Positions 1 through 5,977 of a stretch of 8,146 nucleotides of DNA are shown here, one piece after another. Numbering within the stretch: the stretch's first letter is position 1; every line of letters begins with the position of its first letter. A program made the translations under genes and the position numbers. A model generated the notes under the pieces. That model had not been told where the DNA came from. It did no database searches and worked only from the letters and a program-made list of their open reading frames with translations. The stretch covers positions 1 to 8,146 of the forward strand of contig WTHH01000118.1 of assembly GCA_011523195.1 (NCBI GenBank). Direction: 5' to 3'. Source of the stretch: Verrucomicrobiales bacterium. GTDB taxonomy: Bacteria > Verrucomicrobiota > Verrucomicrobiia > Limisphaerales > UBA1096.

Positions 1-1
1 A

Positions 2-628
2 ACTTGCGAAGTGTGGGCAGAGGCGGTTTTCCACGGGCTGGGCCGCTCGCCGAACACCGCGTCGCTCGCGCTCGGGAACGCCGGCGTCGAGACGGAGCGA
101 GGCCGCATCATCAGCAATGCGCAAATGCAGACGAGTGCATCGCATATTTTCGCCGGGGGCGACTGCACAGGGCCGCACGAGATAGTGCACCTGGCCGTGC
201 AGCAGGGAGAGGTCGCCGGGCACAACATGCTGCACGCCGACTCACCGCAGTCGATGGACTACCGCCTGCTCACCAGCGTGGTGTTCACCGATCCGCAGGC
301 GGCAGTTGTTGGTCTGACGGAAAAAGCGGCGAAGGAGCAGTGCATCCCGTATCTCACCGCAAGCTACCCGTTCAACGACCACGGCAAATCGATCATCATG
401 GATGCGATGCACGGTTTTGTGAAACTGCTCTGCGATCCCAAGTCAGGCGAAATTCTTGGGGGCGCCTGCGTTGGTCCGATGGGCGGCGAGTTGATCCACG
501 AGATCGTCACCGCCATGGCCAAGCGCATGACCGTCGGCGAGCTGGCTGTCATGCCGCATTACCACCCGACACTCGCCGAGATCTGGACCTATCCGGCAGA
601 CGATCTCGCCGAGGAGGTTGCCGGTTAG
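2..628 (+). CDS. FAD-dependent pyridine nucleotide-disulfide oxidoreductase, dihydrolipoamide dehydrogenase-like (3' part only)
   Basis: The gene enters from the left edge, so the N-terminal FAD domain with the redox-active Cys pair is not visible; 208 residues and the TAG stop are seen. The visible part starts near the end of the NAD-binding domain (GLGRSPNT). It continues through the second FAD-contact motif (HIFAGGDCTG, whose Asp normally contacts the FAD ribityl chain) and then the C-terminal dimerisation domain (from about VVFTDPQAAVVGLTE). Near the end, HYHPTLAE keeps the His and Glu that form the catalytic base pair in dihydrolipoamide dehydrogenases (usual form HxHPTLxE). The vicinal Cys pair at the C-terminus of mercuric reductase is absent, so MerA is less likely. 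In this family the enzyme moves electrons between NAD(P)H and a disulfide substrate; the exact substrate cannot be read from this piece. The family call is firm, the sub-family is not. Confidence 0.88.
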   Translation, partial: TCEVWAEAVFHGLGRSPNTASLALGNAGVETERGRIISNAQMQTSASHIFAGGDCTGPHEIVHLAVQQGEVAGHNMLHADSPQSMDYRLLTSVVFTDPQAAVVGLTEKAAKEQCIPYLTASYPFNDHGKSIIMDAMHGFVKLLCDPKSGEILGGACVGPMGGELIHEIVTAMAKRMTVGELAVMPHYHPTLAEIWTYPADDLAEEVAG

Positions 629-779
629 CTGAACGGATTCAAAAGACGAGCCCCGGTTGCTGTTGCGCACTGCCTCTTCTTACAGCATGGCACATAGTGT
701 CTGAGAAGGGGTTTTTGATAACGATAATATAAATCACTTAATTGATAGCGGGGCCTCATTGGTTGAGCATCGCCCCGTA
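629..779. other. Intergenic stretch without a convincing gene
   Basis: No supported gene lies between the oxidoreductase stop and the small ORF that begins at 780. The first half has the GC content of its surroundings. About 711-747 is AT-rich and contains TATAAA at 728-733, but I see no matching -35 element at normal spacing. The reading frame of the small ORF is open back to about 705, though without an ATG in that extension. A hairpin-forming segment lies at 748-778 (listed separately). No clear rho-independent terminator follows the oxidoreductase. Confidence 0.5.
748..778. repeat. Imperfect inverted repeat (hairpin)
   Basis: CGGGGC at 749-754 pairs with GCCCCG at 772-777, with a possible G-T pair outside it. 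Inside, CTCA at 755-758 can pair with TGAG at 764-767, leaving a 5-nt loop and a 4-nt one-sided bulge. No T-tract follows, so it is not a standard terminator. It sits immediately upstream of the ATG at 780 and could affect translation there, or mean nothing. Confidence 0.35.
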
Positions 780-917
780 ATGCAGCTACTATCGGACAAG
801 CCAGCTCCCGGGTGGGCTCCGCCCCTTGATGAGCAGGACGCCGCGGGTGCGGTGGAGTGGCTGCTGCAGTTTGCGTCCCGTTACAAGGCCGTCAGCGAAT
901 ATCTCGAAGCCCAATAA
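780..917 (+). CDS. Possible 45-residue small protein or gene remnant
   Basis: An ATG at 780 opens a 45-codon frame ending in TAA at 915-917. The product has a Pro-rich start (DKPAPGWAPPLDEQD) followed by a probable amphipathic helix (AVEWLLQFASRYKAV). The composition looks protein-like and GC-rich at third positions. I do not recognise a family. No Shine-Dalgarno sequence is visible, and the frame stays open upstream to about 705, so it could also be the 3' remnant of a longer lost gene. Its stop overlaps codon 914-916 (ATA) of the following ankyrin frame. If that ATA were ATG, the two frames would overlap as ATGA, as in translationally coupled gene pairs. Whether it is translated is unknown. 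Confidence 0.3.
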   Translation: MQLLSDKPAPGWAPPLDEQDAAGAVEWLLQFASRYKAVSEYLEAQ

Positions 918-1324
918 ACGATTCCCAGCAAACCAGCTCGTCGTCACGTTTACTGATCTTGGTTGTGCTTTTGTGCTCCCCGCTTGGCCAAGCGCTTGGC
1001 CAAGTACAAACCATTTGGGCAGCGGCATTGACAGGAGACACGGTTGCAATGCAGGCAGCGATCGATTCCGGCACCGACCCTAATGCCAGGCGCTCGGACG
1101 GCTACGCCGCGATACACCTCGCGGCAAAGCAAGGGCAGTTGGCAAGCCTCAAGCTGCTCCTTGCCAACGGGGCTCGTATTGAGGAGCGCGACCGCAAACA
1201 CGCCCACACGGCAGTTCACAAGGCAGCCTGGGCGAATCGGCCGGAGGTTTTGGCGTATTTGCTCGCAGCTGGGGCCGATCCAAATCCACGAGACACGGAC
1301 GGCGATATGGTACCGCTACACTAG
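857..1324 (+). CDS. N-terminal piece of the broken ankyrin gene (signal peptide and three repeats)
   Basis: This part gives 155 residues if the GTG at 857 is used. The hydrophobic run LLILVVLLCSPLGQALGQ looks like a signal peptide core, with cleavage probably after LGQALGQ or nearby. Ankyrin units follow: TIWAAALTGDTVAMQAAIDSG, a second with AAIHLAAKQGQLASLKLLL, a third with TAVHKAAWANRPEVLAYLL and AGADPN, then the start of a fourth cut by the stop. GTG at 857 would leave a long 31-residue stretch before the hydrophobic core and overlaps the small ORF. The better-placed codon is 914-916, which now reads ATA. From there the product would begin with a short region of eleven residues and one Arg, as in a normal signal peptide. 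No Shine-Dalgarno is visible for either. Confidence 0.5.
   Translation: MAAAVCVPLQGRQRISRSPINDSQQTSSSSRLLILVVLLCSPLGQALGQVQTIWAAALTGDTVAMQAAIDSGTDPNARRSDGYAAIHLAAKQGQLASLKLLLANGARIEERDRKHAHTAVHKAAWANRPEVLAYLLAAGADPNPRDTDGDMVPLH
981..1004. repeat. Tandem 12-mer forming a perfect 22-bp palindrome
   Basis: The 12-mer CGCTTGGCCAAG occurs twice in tandem at 981-992 and 993-1004. As a result 983-1004 is a perfect 22-bp palindrome centred between 993 and 994. It lies in the signal-peptide region of the broken ankyrin gene, where it encodes LGQALGQ. It contains two divergent copies of GGCCAAGCG, the 9-mer repeated elsewhere in this window. Confidence 0.9.
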
Positions 1325-1405
1325 GCGACGGATCGACGGATCGCCAAACTGCTTCTGACCGCCGGGGCCAATCCCGATGCCAAAGACCAGTACGGAGAGA
1401 CGCCA

Positions 1406-1804
1406 TTGCATATGGCCGCCTCGCGCAAACATGCCGGGGTGGTGACGGCGTTGTTGGCCAGTGGTGCCAATCCCAATCTAAAAAACGACGATGGCCAGAC
1501 GCCACTACACATTGCGGCGGCATGGTCGGATCAAGCGATTGTAAGCCAGTTTAGAGAATATCTTTTTATAGAGCCTTTAGTTTTTGGCCAAGCGGCGGAA
1601 TTCTTGATTCGTTGTGTTCCTTCAGGAACACATGGTTTAGTGAAATTAGAAAAGAGAAAGGTTGAATTGCAGCGTTCATCAGATTTGATCAATTGGCATA
1701 CAATTATTGTTAAAGACAATCTCAAATCAATTACTCATTTTAAAGATTCTGCTTCACCTCACAAAAACCCCAGATTGTTTTATCGAGCACGGTATTCACT
1801 GTGA
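1406..1804 (+). CDS. C-terminal piece of the broken ankyrin gene (two repeats and a secreted-protein C-terminal domain)
   Basis: The ATG at 1406 is an internal Met of repeat 5 (PLHMAA), so this piece is unlikely to be a gene of its own. It continues repeat 5 and repeat 6 (GQTPLHIAAAWSD). At about codon 1540 it passes into a different domain of about 85 residues. That domain has VELQRSSDLINWHTI, then FKDSASPHKNP and the ending RLFYRARYSL. This pattern (LQ-S-DL--W, then F-D, then P-LFYRA) resembles a small C-terminal domain often seen on secreted proteins of Verrucomicrobiota; I recall this from family knowledge and cannot name a Pfam entry with certainty. The DNA turns clearly AT-rich at the domain boundary while the frame is kept. 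Confidence 0.45.
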   Translation: MHMAASRKHAGVVTALLASGANPNLKNDDGQTPLHIAAAWSDQAIVSQFREYLFIEPLVFGQAAEFLIRCVPSGTHGLVKLEKRKVELQRSSDLINWHTIIVKDNLKSITHFKDSASPHKNPRLFYRARYSL

Positions 1805-1860
1805 CATTTTTGTAACATTTCTCACGTAACATAGAGCCCGCTCGTACGTACACATTTTTG
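1805..1860 (+). other. Short AT-rich gap upstream of the ankyrin lipoprotein gene
   Basis: The gap holds a 9-bp direct repeat, ACATTTTTG at 1804-1812 and 1852-1860 (the second copy directly abuts the ATG), and the 8-bp palindrome GTACGTAC at 1844-1851. TTGTAA at 1810-1815 could be a weak -35, but no -10 follows at normal spacing. I cannot identify a promoter with confidence. Confidence 0.3.
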
Positions 1861-2583
1861 ATGGGTAAATATAATTTTGCAATGATCCTACTGTGGGGCA
1901 GTCTTCTCTTGGGATGCAAAGACATAACGACAAGTAGCACGATGAGTGATGGGCCTACTAATTCAACTCATGTCGCTGTTGAGCAATCTGTCGGCAATGA
2001 AATTTCAAAAGAGTTGATAGATGATCTAAGTACTGCAATCATCCAAGGTAATATAAAATATATTAATACTTTTCTTAAGCTGAATACTAATCTTAACCGT
2101 TTGAATTCTTTGGGGGAAACCCCGTTGACTTTGGCAGCTACACTTGGGGAGTTCGAGATGGTGAAGCAGTTCATCAATTCAGGTGCAAAGGTTAATTTTC
2201 CGAATCAGTTTGGTAGAACACCATTGCATAAATCGATCATTCATATTCAGAACGATGAATCCACTGAGATTGTTTCTTTTTTGCTAAAAAATGGCGCAGA
2301 TACTGAAATATTAGATCAGAACAGTGCCACACCTGTTTATTATTGCCTTTTCAATCTTTCAAAACCGTACTTTGACTCTGATGTTGCTATGAAATCGATG
2401 AAAATGCTTTCCGAATTGGAGGTTCATGGGGCAAAGCAATCAATCGGATTCAAAGTACCCGGGTTAGATAAAAATAGATTAGTAAATCAGATAAAAGTGT
2501 TGTTGCAGGGTGATATTCACTCCCTTTCAAGCAATCAAGTCGAGTTAATTGAAAGAATTGTTGATGAGGCAGGCGAATCATAG
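1861..2583 (+). CDS. Ankyrin-repeat lipoprotein
   Basis: The product has 240 residues from ATG 1861; a TTG directly before it (1858) is a less likely start. The N-terminus MGKYNFAMILLWGSLLLGCK is a classical lipoprotein signal, with lipobox LLGC and Cys19 as the expected lipidated residue. A Ser/Thr-rich linker follows, then ankyrin units at about residues 50-82 (ending NTNLNRLNS), 83-115 (GETPLTLAATLGEFEMVKQF) and 116-152 (GRTPLHKSIIHI, with a few extra residues before IVSFLLKNGAD). A degenerate fourth unit begins ATPVYYCLF. The last 60 or so residues are helical and not recognised. Ankyrin arrays bind proteins; the partner is unknown. The gene is strikingly AT-rich compared with the right-hand operon, like the tail of the gene before it. 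No Shine-Dalgarno is seen. It ends 13 nt from the convergent permease gene. Confidence 0.8.
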   Translation: MGKYNFAMILLWGSLLLGCKDITTSSTMSDGPTNSTHVAVEQSVGNEISKELIDDLSTAIIQGNIKYINTFLKLNTNLNRLNSLGETPLTLAATLGEFEMVKQFINSGAKVNFPNQFGRTPLHKSIIHIQNDESTEIVSFLLKNGADTEILDQNSATPVYYCLFNLSKPYFDSDVAMKSMKMLSELEVHGAKQSIGFKVPGLDKNRLVNQIKVLLQGDIHSLSSNQVELIERIVDEAGES

Positions 2584-2596
2584 GCGGGTTTGAACT

Positions 2597-3646
2597 TTAT
2601 CCCTTAGACAAACAATTGCCCTCGGCTTGGTCGAGCCCCTCGAGTTTGTGGCCAAACCATCGTTGGAGCAGCCCTTGGCTTGGGCTGAACACCCATGCAG
2701 CTAGAAAAAGAATCGACCCAGCCACGACCATCGCCCCGGCGTGGGAGCAATCCAGCCAGGTGGCCAGATGCACGCCGCCAACGGCACTTAGCAGAGCGTG
2801 TACCAGCGTCAACACAAACATCGGAGGTAGTCGGTGCACGAGCAGCGACGCCGTGGCTCCGGGCAGAATCAGCATGGCAATCACGAGAATCGCACCCACG
2901 GCCTCGAACGCACTGACGATGATCACAGAGAGCATCCCCATCAGTGCGTAGTGCATGACTGTGGAGTTGATGCCGAGCGACGACGACAGGCCGTAGTCAA
3001 AACTCGTCACCAGCAGTTCCTTGTAGAAAATCAGGATCAACAGCAGCGTGACGCCGGTGACGATGGCCATGCGGATGACTGACGGCGGTGCGATGGTGAG
3101 CATGTTTCCGCTGAGGAACAGCTCGGAATTGAGCACGGGAATCTTCTCCACCACCGACAGCGAGTCCGGGCTCAGCTCGGTTTGCACAAACTCAAATCCA
3201 ACGAACGCAATCTCACCGTACAACACGCACTCAGCGTCGAGGTGCACGGCATCGGTCTGGCCAAAGCTGATGATGATCACGCCGATGGCAAACAAGCTGG
3301 AGAACGTGATGCCGATGGCGGCGTCCTGCTTGACCCGCGTTTTTTTGTGGATCAACTCGATCAACACAGTGGTGACGATCCCGGCGACGAGCGCCCCGAT
3401 GAACATCGGCACGGTTTTCAGGCTTTGCGAAAAAAGGAACGCGATGGCCAGCCCGGGCAGGACGCTGTGGCTGATCGCATCGCCGACGAGCGCCATCCGG
3501 CGCAGGATCAGGTAGTTGCCGATCAGGCCGCAGGCTGCGGTAATCAGGAAGCCCATCAGGGCGATCCAAAGCGTGATCGGCAGGTTGACCGTCCACGGCT
3601 CCACCATGACTCGGGTCCAGTCGAATGCGGGAATGAATTCGCTCAT
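2597..3646 (-). CDS. mntD: Metal ABC transporter permease, ABC-3 family (MntD/TroD-like)
   Basis: A 349-residue integral membrane protein with many hydrophobic helices. The family-typical segment MALVGDAISHSVLPG (51-65) follows the second helix, and the ABC-3 motif VHLDAECVLYGEIAFV (about 134-149) is present. FYKELLVTSFDYGLS (208-222) is the expected cytoplasmic region near the ATPase contact. Later helices include EAVGAILVIAMLILPGATAS (249-267). Between the GEIAF motif and the next helix there is an extra loop of about 35 residues (150-186). It probably forms a heterodimeric channel with the upstream fused permease and carries Mn, Zn or Fe across the inner membrane. Its ATG overlaps the upstream stop codon (ATGA, 3643-3646) and it has a strong Shine-Dalgarno inside the upstream gene. 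It is the last gene of the operon. Mn is inferred from the neighbours. Confidence 0.9.
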   Translation of the reverse strand: MSEFIPAFDWTRVMVEPWTVNLPITLWIALMGFLITAACGLIGNYLILRRMALVGDAISHSVLPGLAIAFLFSQSLKTVPMFIGALVAGIVTTVLIELIHKKTRVKQDAAIGITFSSLFAIGVIIISFGQTDAVHLDAECVLYGEIAFVGFEFVQTELSPDSLSVVEKIPVLNSELFLSGNMLTIAPPSVIRMAIVTGVTLLLILIFYKELLVTSFDYGLSSSLGINSTVMHYALMGMLSVIIVSAFEAVGAILVIAMLILPGATASLLVHRLPPMFVLTLVHALLSAVGGVHLATWLDCSHAGAMVVAGSILFLAAWVFSPSQGLLQRWFGHKLEGLDQAEGNCLSKG

Positions 3647-5187
3647 GATCGCCCTCCGTATCCGCTTGGGCCGGTGGCGCTGGGGGTGAACGGCTTGTGA
3701 ATCTCGGCGAAGCCGGGGATGGTTTTGCCGTGGGGATCGCGCGTGGTGTCGTCGAGCATGCGCTCGAGTTCGCGCACCACCTCGTCGCCTAACACATGCT
3801 CAATCTCCTCGGCGTCATCATGCACATGATCCGGCGCGATGTTGGCGGCGTTAGTCAGGTAAAGCTCCCAGAGCCGATGATTGCGAACAATTGTACAGGC
3901 CAGTTGCCAACCGGTCGGCGTGAACAGCACGGTGTTGCCTTCCTCGAGCAGCGTGGCCAATCCGTTTTGCTCGAGGGCACGGGTTTGCAGCGCGACTTCG
4001 TCGATGGTCTCGCGCCGTCGCTCCGCCAGTTCCTTGAGAGAGACGCTTTCCTCCGGCTGGGCGGCCCGGTTTTCCAAAACCTGATACATGGCCTTGAGCG
4101 TGTTTTCGCGCTGCACCCGTTTTGAGCGCGAGCGATGCCGCAGCCAGCGCGTCAGCACGCCGTGCCTTGGCCCGGCGAAAAACGCGACGGCGAACACCGT
4201 GCTGGCGCCGAGCACCATGCACGGGCCGGTCGGGATGTTGGGGCGTAAAAAGGAGACAAACGCACCGAGCACGCCGGACGCCACGCCGAAGCCCACGGCA
4301 TAAAACAGCATGCGGTGCATGCGATCGGTCAGCAGATAAGCCGCCGCCGCCGGAGTGATCAACATCGCGGACACCAGCACCACTCCCACCGCCTGCAGCG
4401 CGATCACCACCGCAAACGCTACGAGCAACATCAGCAGGTGATGAATCCATTGGTTCGGCAGCGCGATGGCCCGGGCGAAGTCTGCGTCAAAACTGGTCAC
4501 CAGCAGCTCCTTGTAAAAAAGGTACACCGCCGAGATGATGAGAATCGTGACACCGGCCATCAGCCTAATGTCGTCCTCTCCGATTGCCGCAGCCTGACCG
4601 AACATGAACTTGTCGATGCCGCTCTTGTTGCCGGTCGGCAACCTCTGGATCATCGTCAGCAGGCAGACGCCGATGGCGAAAAATGAGGCCAGCGTCAGGC
4701 CAAGCGCGGTGTCCTCCTTGATCCGGGTAGTCTGCCGGAGGTAACTCACGAAGAACGTGCCAATGAATCCGGCGATCACGGCCCCGATGAAAATGAGTGT
4801 CGGTTTTTTCCGGATGGAGTTGACGTCGAAATCCCAGTCCAGCAGGCCGCTCGCATCGACCCCGGAAAACAGGAAGCCAAGCGCCACGCCCGGCAGGACT
4901 GCGTGCGACAGGGTGTCGCCAACCAGCGCCATCTTGCGCACCACGATGAAGCAGCCAAGCAGACCGCACGAGATGCCTAAAAGCACCGCCCCGGCGACGG
5001 CGTAGCGCACGGCGGGATCGCGGAACGACAGGAACCGCAAAGCCTGTTGGCCAAGCGAGGATTCCTCCTCCAAATCTCCAATCTTGGCCGCCCAGGTGCA
5101 TTCCGGCAGCAATAGGCCAAGCGCGAGCAGACCAAGCGCAGCCGCCCAGCCCTGGCGCTTGGCCAAGGTTTTCTGCCGGGAACACAT
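3643..5187 (-). CDS. mntC: Metal ABC transporter permease fused to a DtxR/MntR-like regulator domain (MntC-like)
   Basis: 514 residues, much longer than the usual ABC-3 permease of about 280-300. Residues 13-34 are a hydrophobic leader (signal peptide or extra helix). Residues 60-340 are the permease, with KMALVGDTLSHAVLPG (85-100), GIDKFMFGQAAAIGEDD (190-206) and FYKELLVTSFDADF (224-237). A basic linker (RHRSRSKRVQR, 350-360) leads into a cytosolic C-terminal part. There, about 361-428 is a winged helix (recognition-helix region TIDEVALQTRALEQNGL, wing ending LFTPTGWQLA), and about 432-492 matches the DtxR/MntR dimerisation/metal domain (RNHRLWELYL, HVHDDAEEIEHVL, RDPHGKTIP). Aligned by eye to DtxR, H437, H456, E460, E463 and H464 match metal-ligand positions. 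The gene starts 1 nt after the ATPase stop and overlaps the next permease by 4 nt. Role: import channel plus a likely metal-sensing domain; whether it binds DNA or gates transport is open. Confidence 0.9.
   Translation of the reverse strand: MCSRQKTLAKRQGWAAALGLLALGLLLPECTWAAKIGDLEEESSLGQQALRFLSFRDPAVRYAVAGAVLLGISCGLLGCFIVVRKMALVGDTLSHAVLPGVALGFLFSGVDASGLLDWDFDVNSIRKKPTLIFIGAVIAGFIGTFFVSYLRQTTRIKEDTALGLTLASFFAIGVCLLTMIQRLPTGNKSGIDKFMFGQAAAIGEDDIRLMAGVTILIISAVYLFYKELLVTSFDADFARAIALPNQWIHHLLMLLVAFAVVIALQAVGVVLVSAMLITPAAAAYLLTDRMHRMLFYAVGFGVASGVLGAFVSFLRPNIPTGPCMVLGASTVFAVAFFAGPRHGVLTRWLRHRSRSKRVQRENTLKAMYQVLENRAAQPEESVSLKELAERRRETIDEVALQTRALEQNGLATLLEEGNTVLFTPTGWQLACTIVRNHRLWELYLTNAANIAPDHVHDDAEEIEHVLGDEVVRELERMLDDTTRDPHGKTIPGFAEIHKPFTPSATGPSGYGGRS
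3653..3657 (-). promoter_or_regulatory. Shine-Dalgarno for the last permease gene
   Basis: On the minus strand GGAGG lies 6 nt before the ATG at 3646, inside the final codons of the upstream fused permease. It is the only strong Shine-Dalgarno I see in the operon and supports the start at 3646. The other four genes begin without a clear one. Confidence 0.75.
5155..5168. repeat. Copy of the GGCCAAGCGC repeat at the start of the fused permease gene
   Basis: Plus-strand GCGCTTGGCC at 5155-5164, read in the gene's direction, is TTGGCCAAGCGC and encodes part of TLAKRQG. Further copies of the core lie close by at 5115-5123 and 5049-5057. A variant, ACCAAGCGC, lies at 5131-5139. Confidence 0.7.
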
Positions 5188-5188
5188 G

Positions 5189-5974
5189 TCAGTTGGCCCG
5201 CTGCCGAACCGCGTCCGCGACCTCGGAGAGGATGGTCAACCGGCCGCCATAGGTCTTTTGCAGCAGGTCGAAGGTGAAAACGTCTTCGGTGTCGCCGTAG
5301 GCCACCACACGCATGTTCAGCATCAGGAGTTGATCGAAATAATTCCGCGCTGTCGGCAGGTCGTGGTGCACGACCATCAGCGTCTTGCCCTTTTCGCGGA
5401 GTTCATGCAGCAGCGCGATGATTGCCGTCTCGGTGGCGGCGTCCACCCCGGCGAACGGTTCGTCCATGAAGTAGACATCACTCTCCTGAGCCAGAGCGCG
5501 CGCAAGAAAAACCCGCTGCTGCTGGCCGCCGCTCAGGTTTGAAATCTGGCGGTTCGCGAACGGCAGCATCTTCACCTTGTCGAGACAGTCGCGGGCGATG
5601 TCGCGATCCGCCTTCTTGGGGCGCTTGAACCAGCCAACGTGACCGTAGCGGCCCATCATCACCACGTCCATCACCGTCACCGGGAAGTCCCAGTCGACCG
5701 ATTCGCGCTGGGGCACGTAGCCCACGCGGCGGCGATTTTCCCGGTACGGTTTGCCGAAGATTTTCACCCAGCCGCTACTCGGTGGCACCAGGCCCATGAT
5801 CGTCTTTATGAGGGTCGACTTTCCAGAGCCGTTCGGGCCTACAATACCAACCAGTTTGCCGCGAGGCACTTTAAGGTCGATGCCCCACAGCACTGGTTTT
5901 TTGTGATACCCGGCGGTCAGGTCGTGTACTTCCAGTGGCAAATTCGCCGTGTCAGGTGCCGGAGTATCGCTCAT
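5189..5974 (-). CDS. mntB: Metal ABC transporter ATP-binding protein (MntB/TroB-like)
   Basis: 261 residues, the normal length for this family. Walker A is GPNGSGKST (46-54), the Q-loop Gln is in YVPQRE (about 89), the ABC signature is LSGGQ (147-151) and Walker B is VYFMDEP (167-173). The D-loop region AGVD follows, and the switch His lies in VVHHD (about 203-204). The segment QRESVDWDFPVTVMDVVMMGRYG is characteristic of the manganese/zinc/iron group of ABC-3 systems, so this is the cytosolic motor of the importer. It is the third gene of the operon, starting 3 nt after the porin stop and ending 1 nt before the fused permease start. No Shine-Dalgarno is clear before its ATG, so translation may depend on coupling. 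All catalytic motifs are intact. Confidence 0.93.
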   Translation of the reverse strand: MSDTPAPDTANLPLEVHDLTAGYHKKPVLWGIDLKVPRGKLVGIVGPNGSGKSTLIKTIMGLVPPSSGWVKIFGKPYRENRRRVGYVPQRESVDWDFPVTVMDVVMMGRYGHVGWFKRPKKADRDIARDCLDKVKMLPFANRQISNLSGGQQQRVFLARALAQESDVYFMDEPFAGVDAATETAIIALLHELREKGKTLMVVHHDLPTARNYFDQLLMLNMRVVAYGDTEDVFTFDLLQKTYGGRLTILSEVADAVRQRAN

Positions 5975-5977
5975 TGC

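Larger units (their letters stand above)
857..1804 (+). pseudogene. Exported ankyrin-repeat protein gene interrupted by an in-frame TAG
   Basis: One reading frame runs from 857 to the TGA at 1802-1804, broken only by TAG at 1322-1324. Both sides of the stop belong to the same ankyrin array: three repeats lie before it, the fourth is split, and two follow (GETPLHMAA, GQTPLHIAA). In repeat 4 the stop falls just after VPLH, where other repeats have Leu, Lys, Met or Ile; TTG (Leu) to TAG would explain it. That repeat is also about three residues short before IAKLLL and has one extra residue before PLH, so it is more altered than by a single point change. A signal peptide at the N-terminus and a secreted-protein type C-terminal domain give a plausible whole protein of about 300 residues. 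Sequencing error, or rare readthrough of TAG, are alternatives to a true pseudogene. Confidence 0.68.

Noticed and set aside
4..732. A 242-codon frame on the + strand overlapping the oxidoreductase
   Set aside because: It is Arg-rich shadow sequence; the frame from 2 to 628 gives clear family motifs.
717..740. A sigma-70 promoter at TATAAA (728-733)
   Set aside because: No recognisable -35 element at 16-18 nt spacing; AT-rich sequence alone is not enough.
748..778. Rho-independent terminator for the oxidoreductase gene
   Set aside because: The stem is present but no T-tract follows, and it is 120 nt after the stop.
826..1083. An 85-codon + strand frame overlapping the small ORF and the ankyrin start
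   Set aside because: It is a frame shadow of the ankyrin signal-peptide region, with Trp/Pro/Ser-rich sequence and no similarity.
2584..2596. A bidirectional terminator between the convergent genes
   Set aside because: The 13-nt gap is too short and holds no inverted repeat; I see none in the adjacent gene ends either.
3231..5185. Several long frames inside the permease genes on both strands (for example 3851-4450, 4565-5185 and 3182-3700)
   Set aside because: They are GC-rich shadows with low-complexity Arg/His/Asp content and no motifs, while the permease frames carry complete family signatures.
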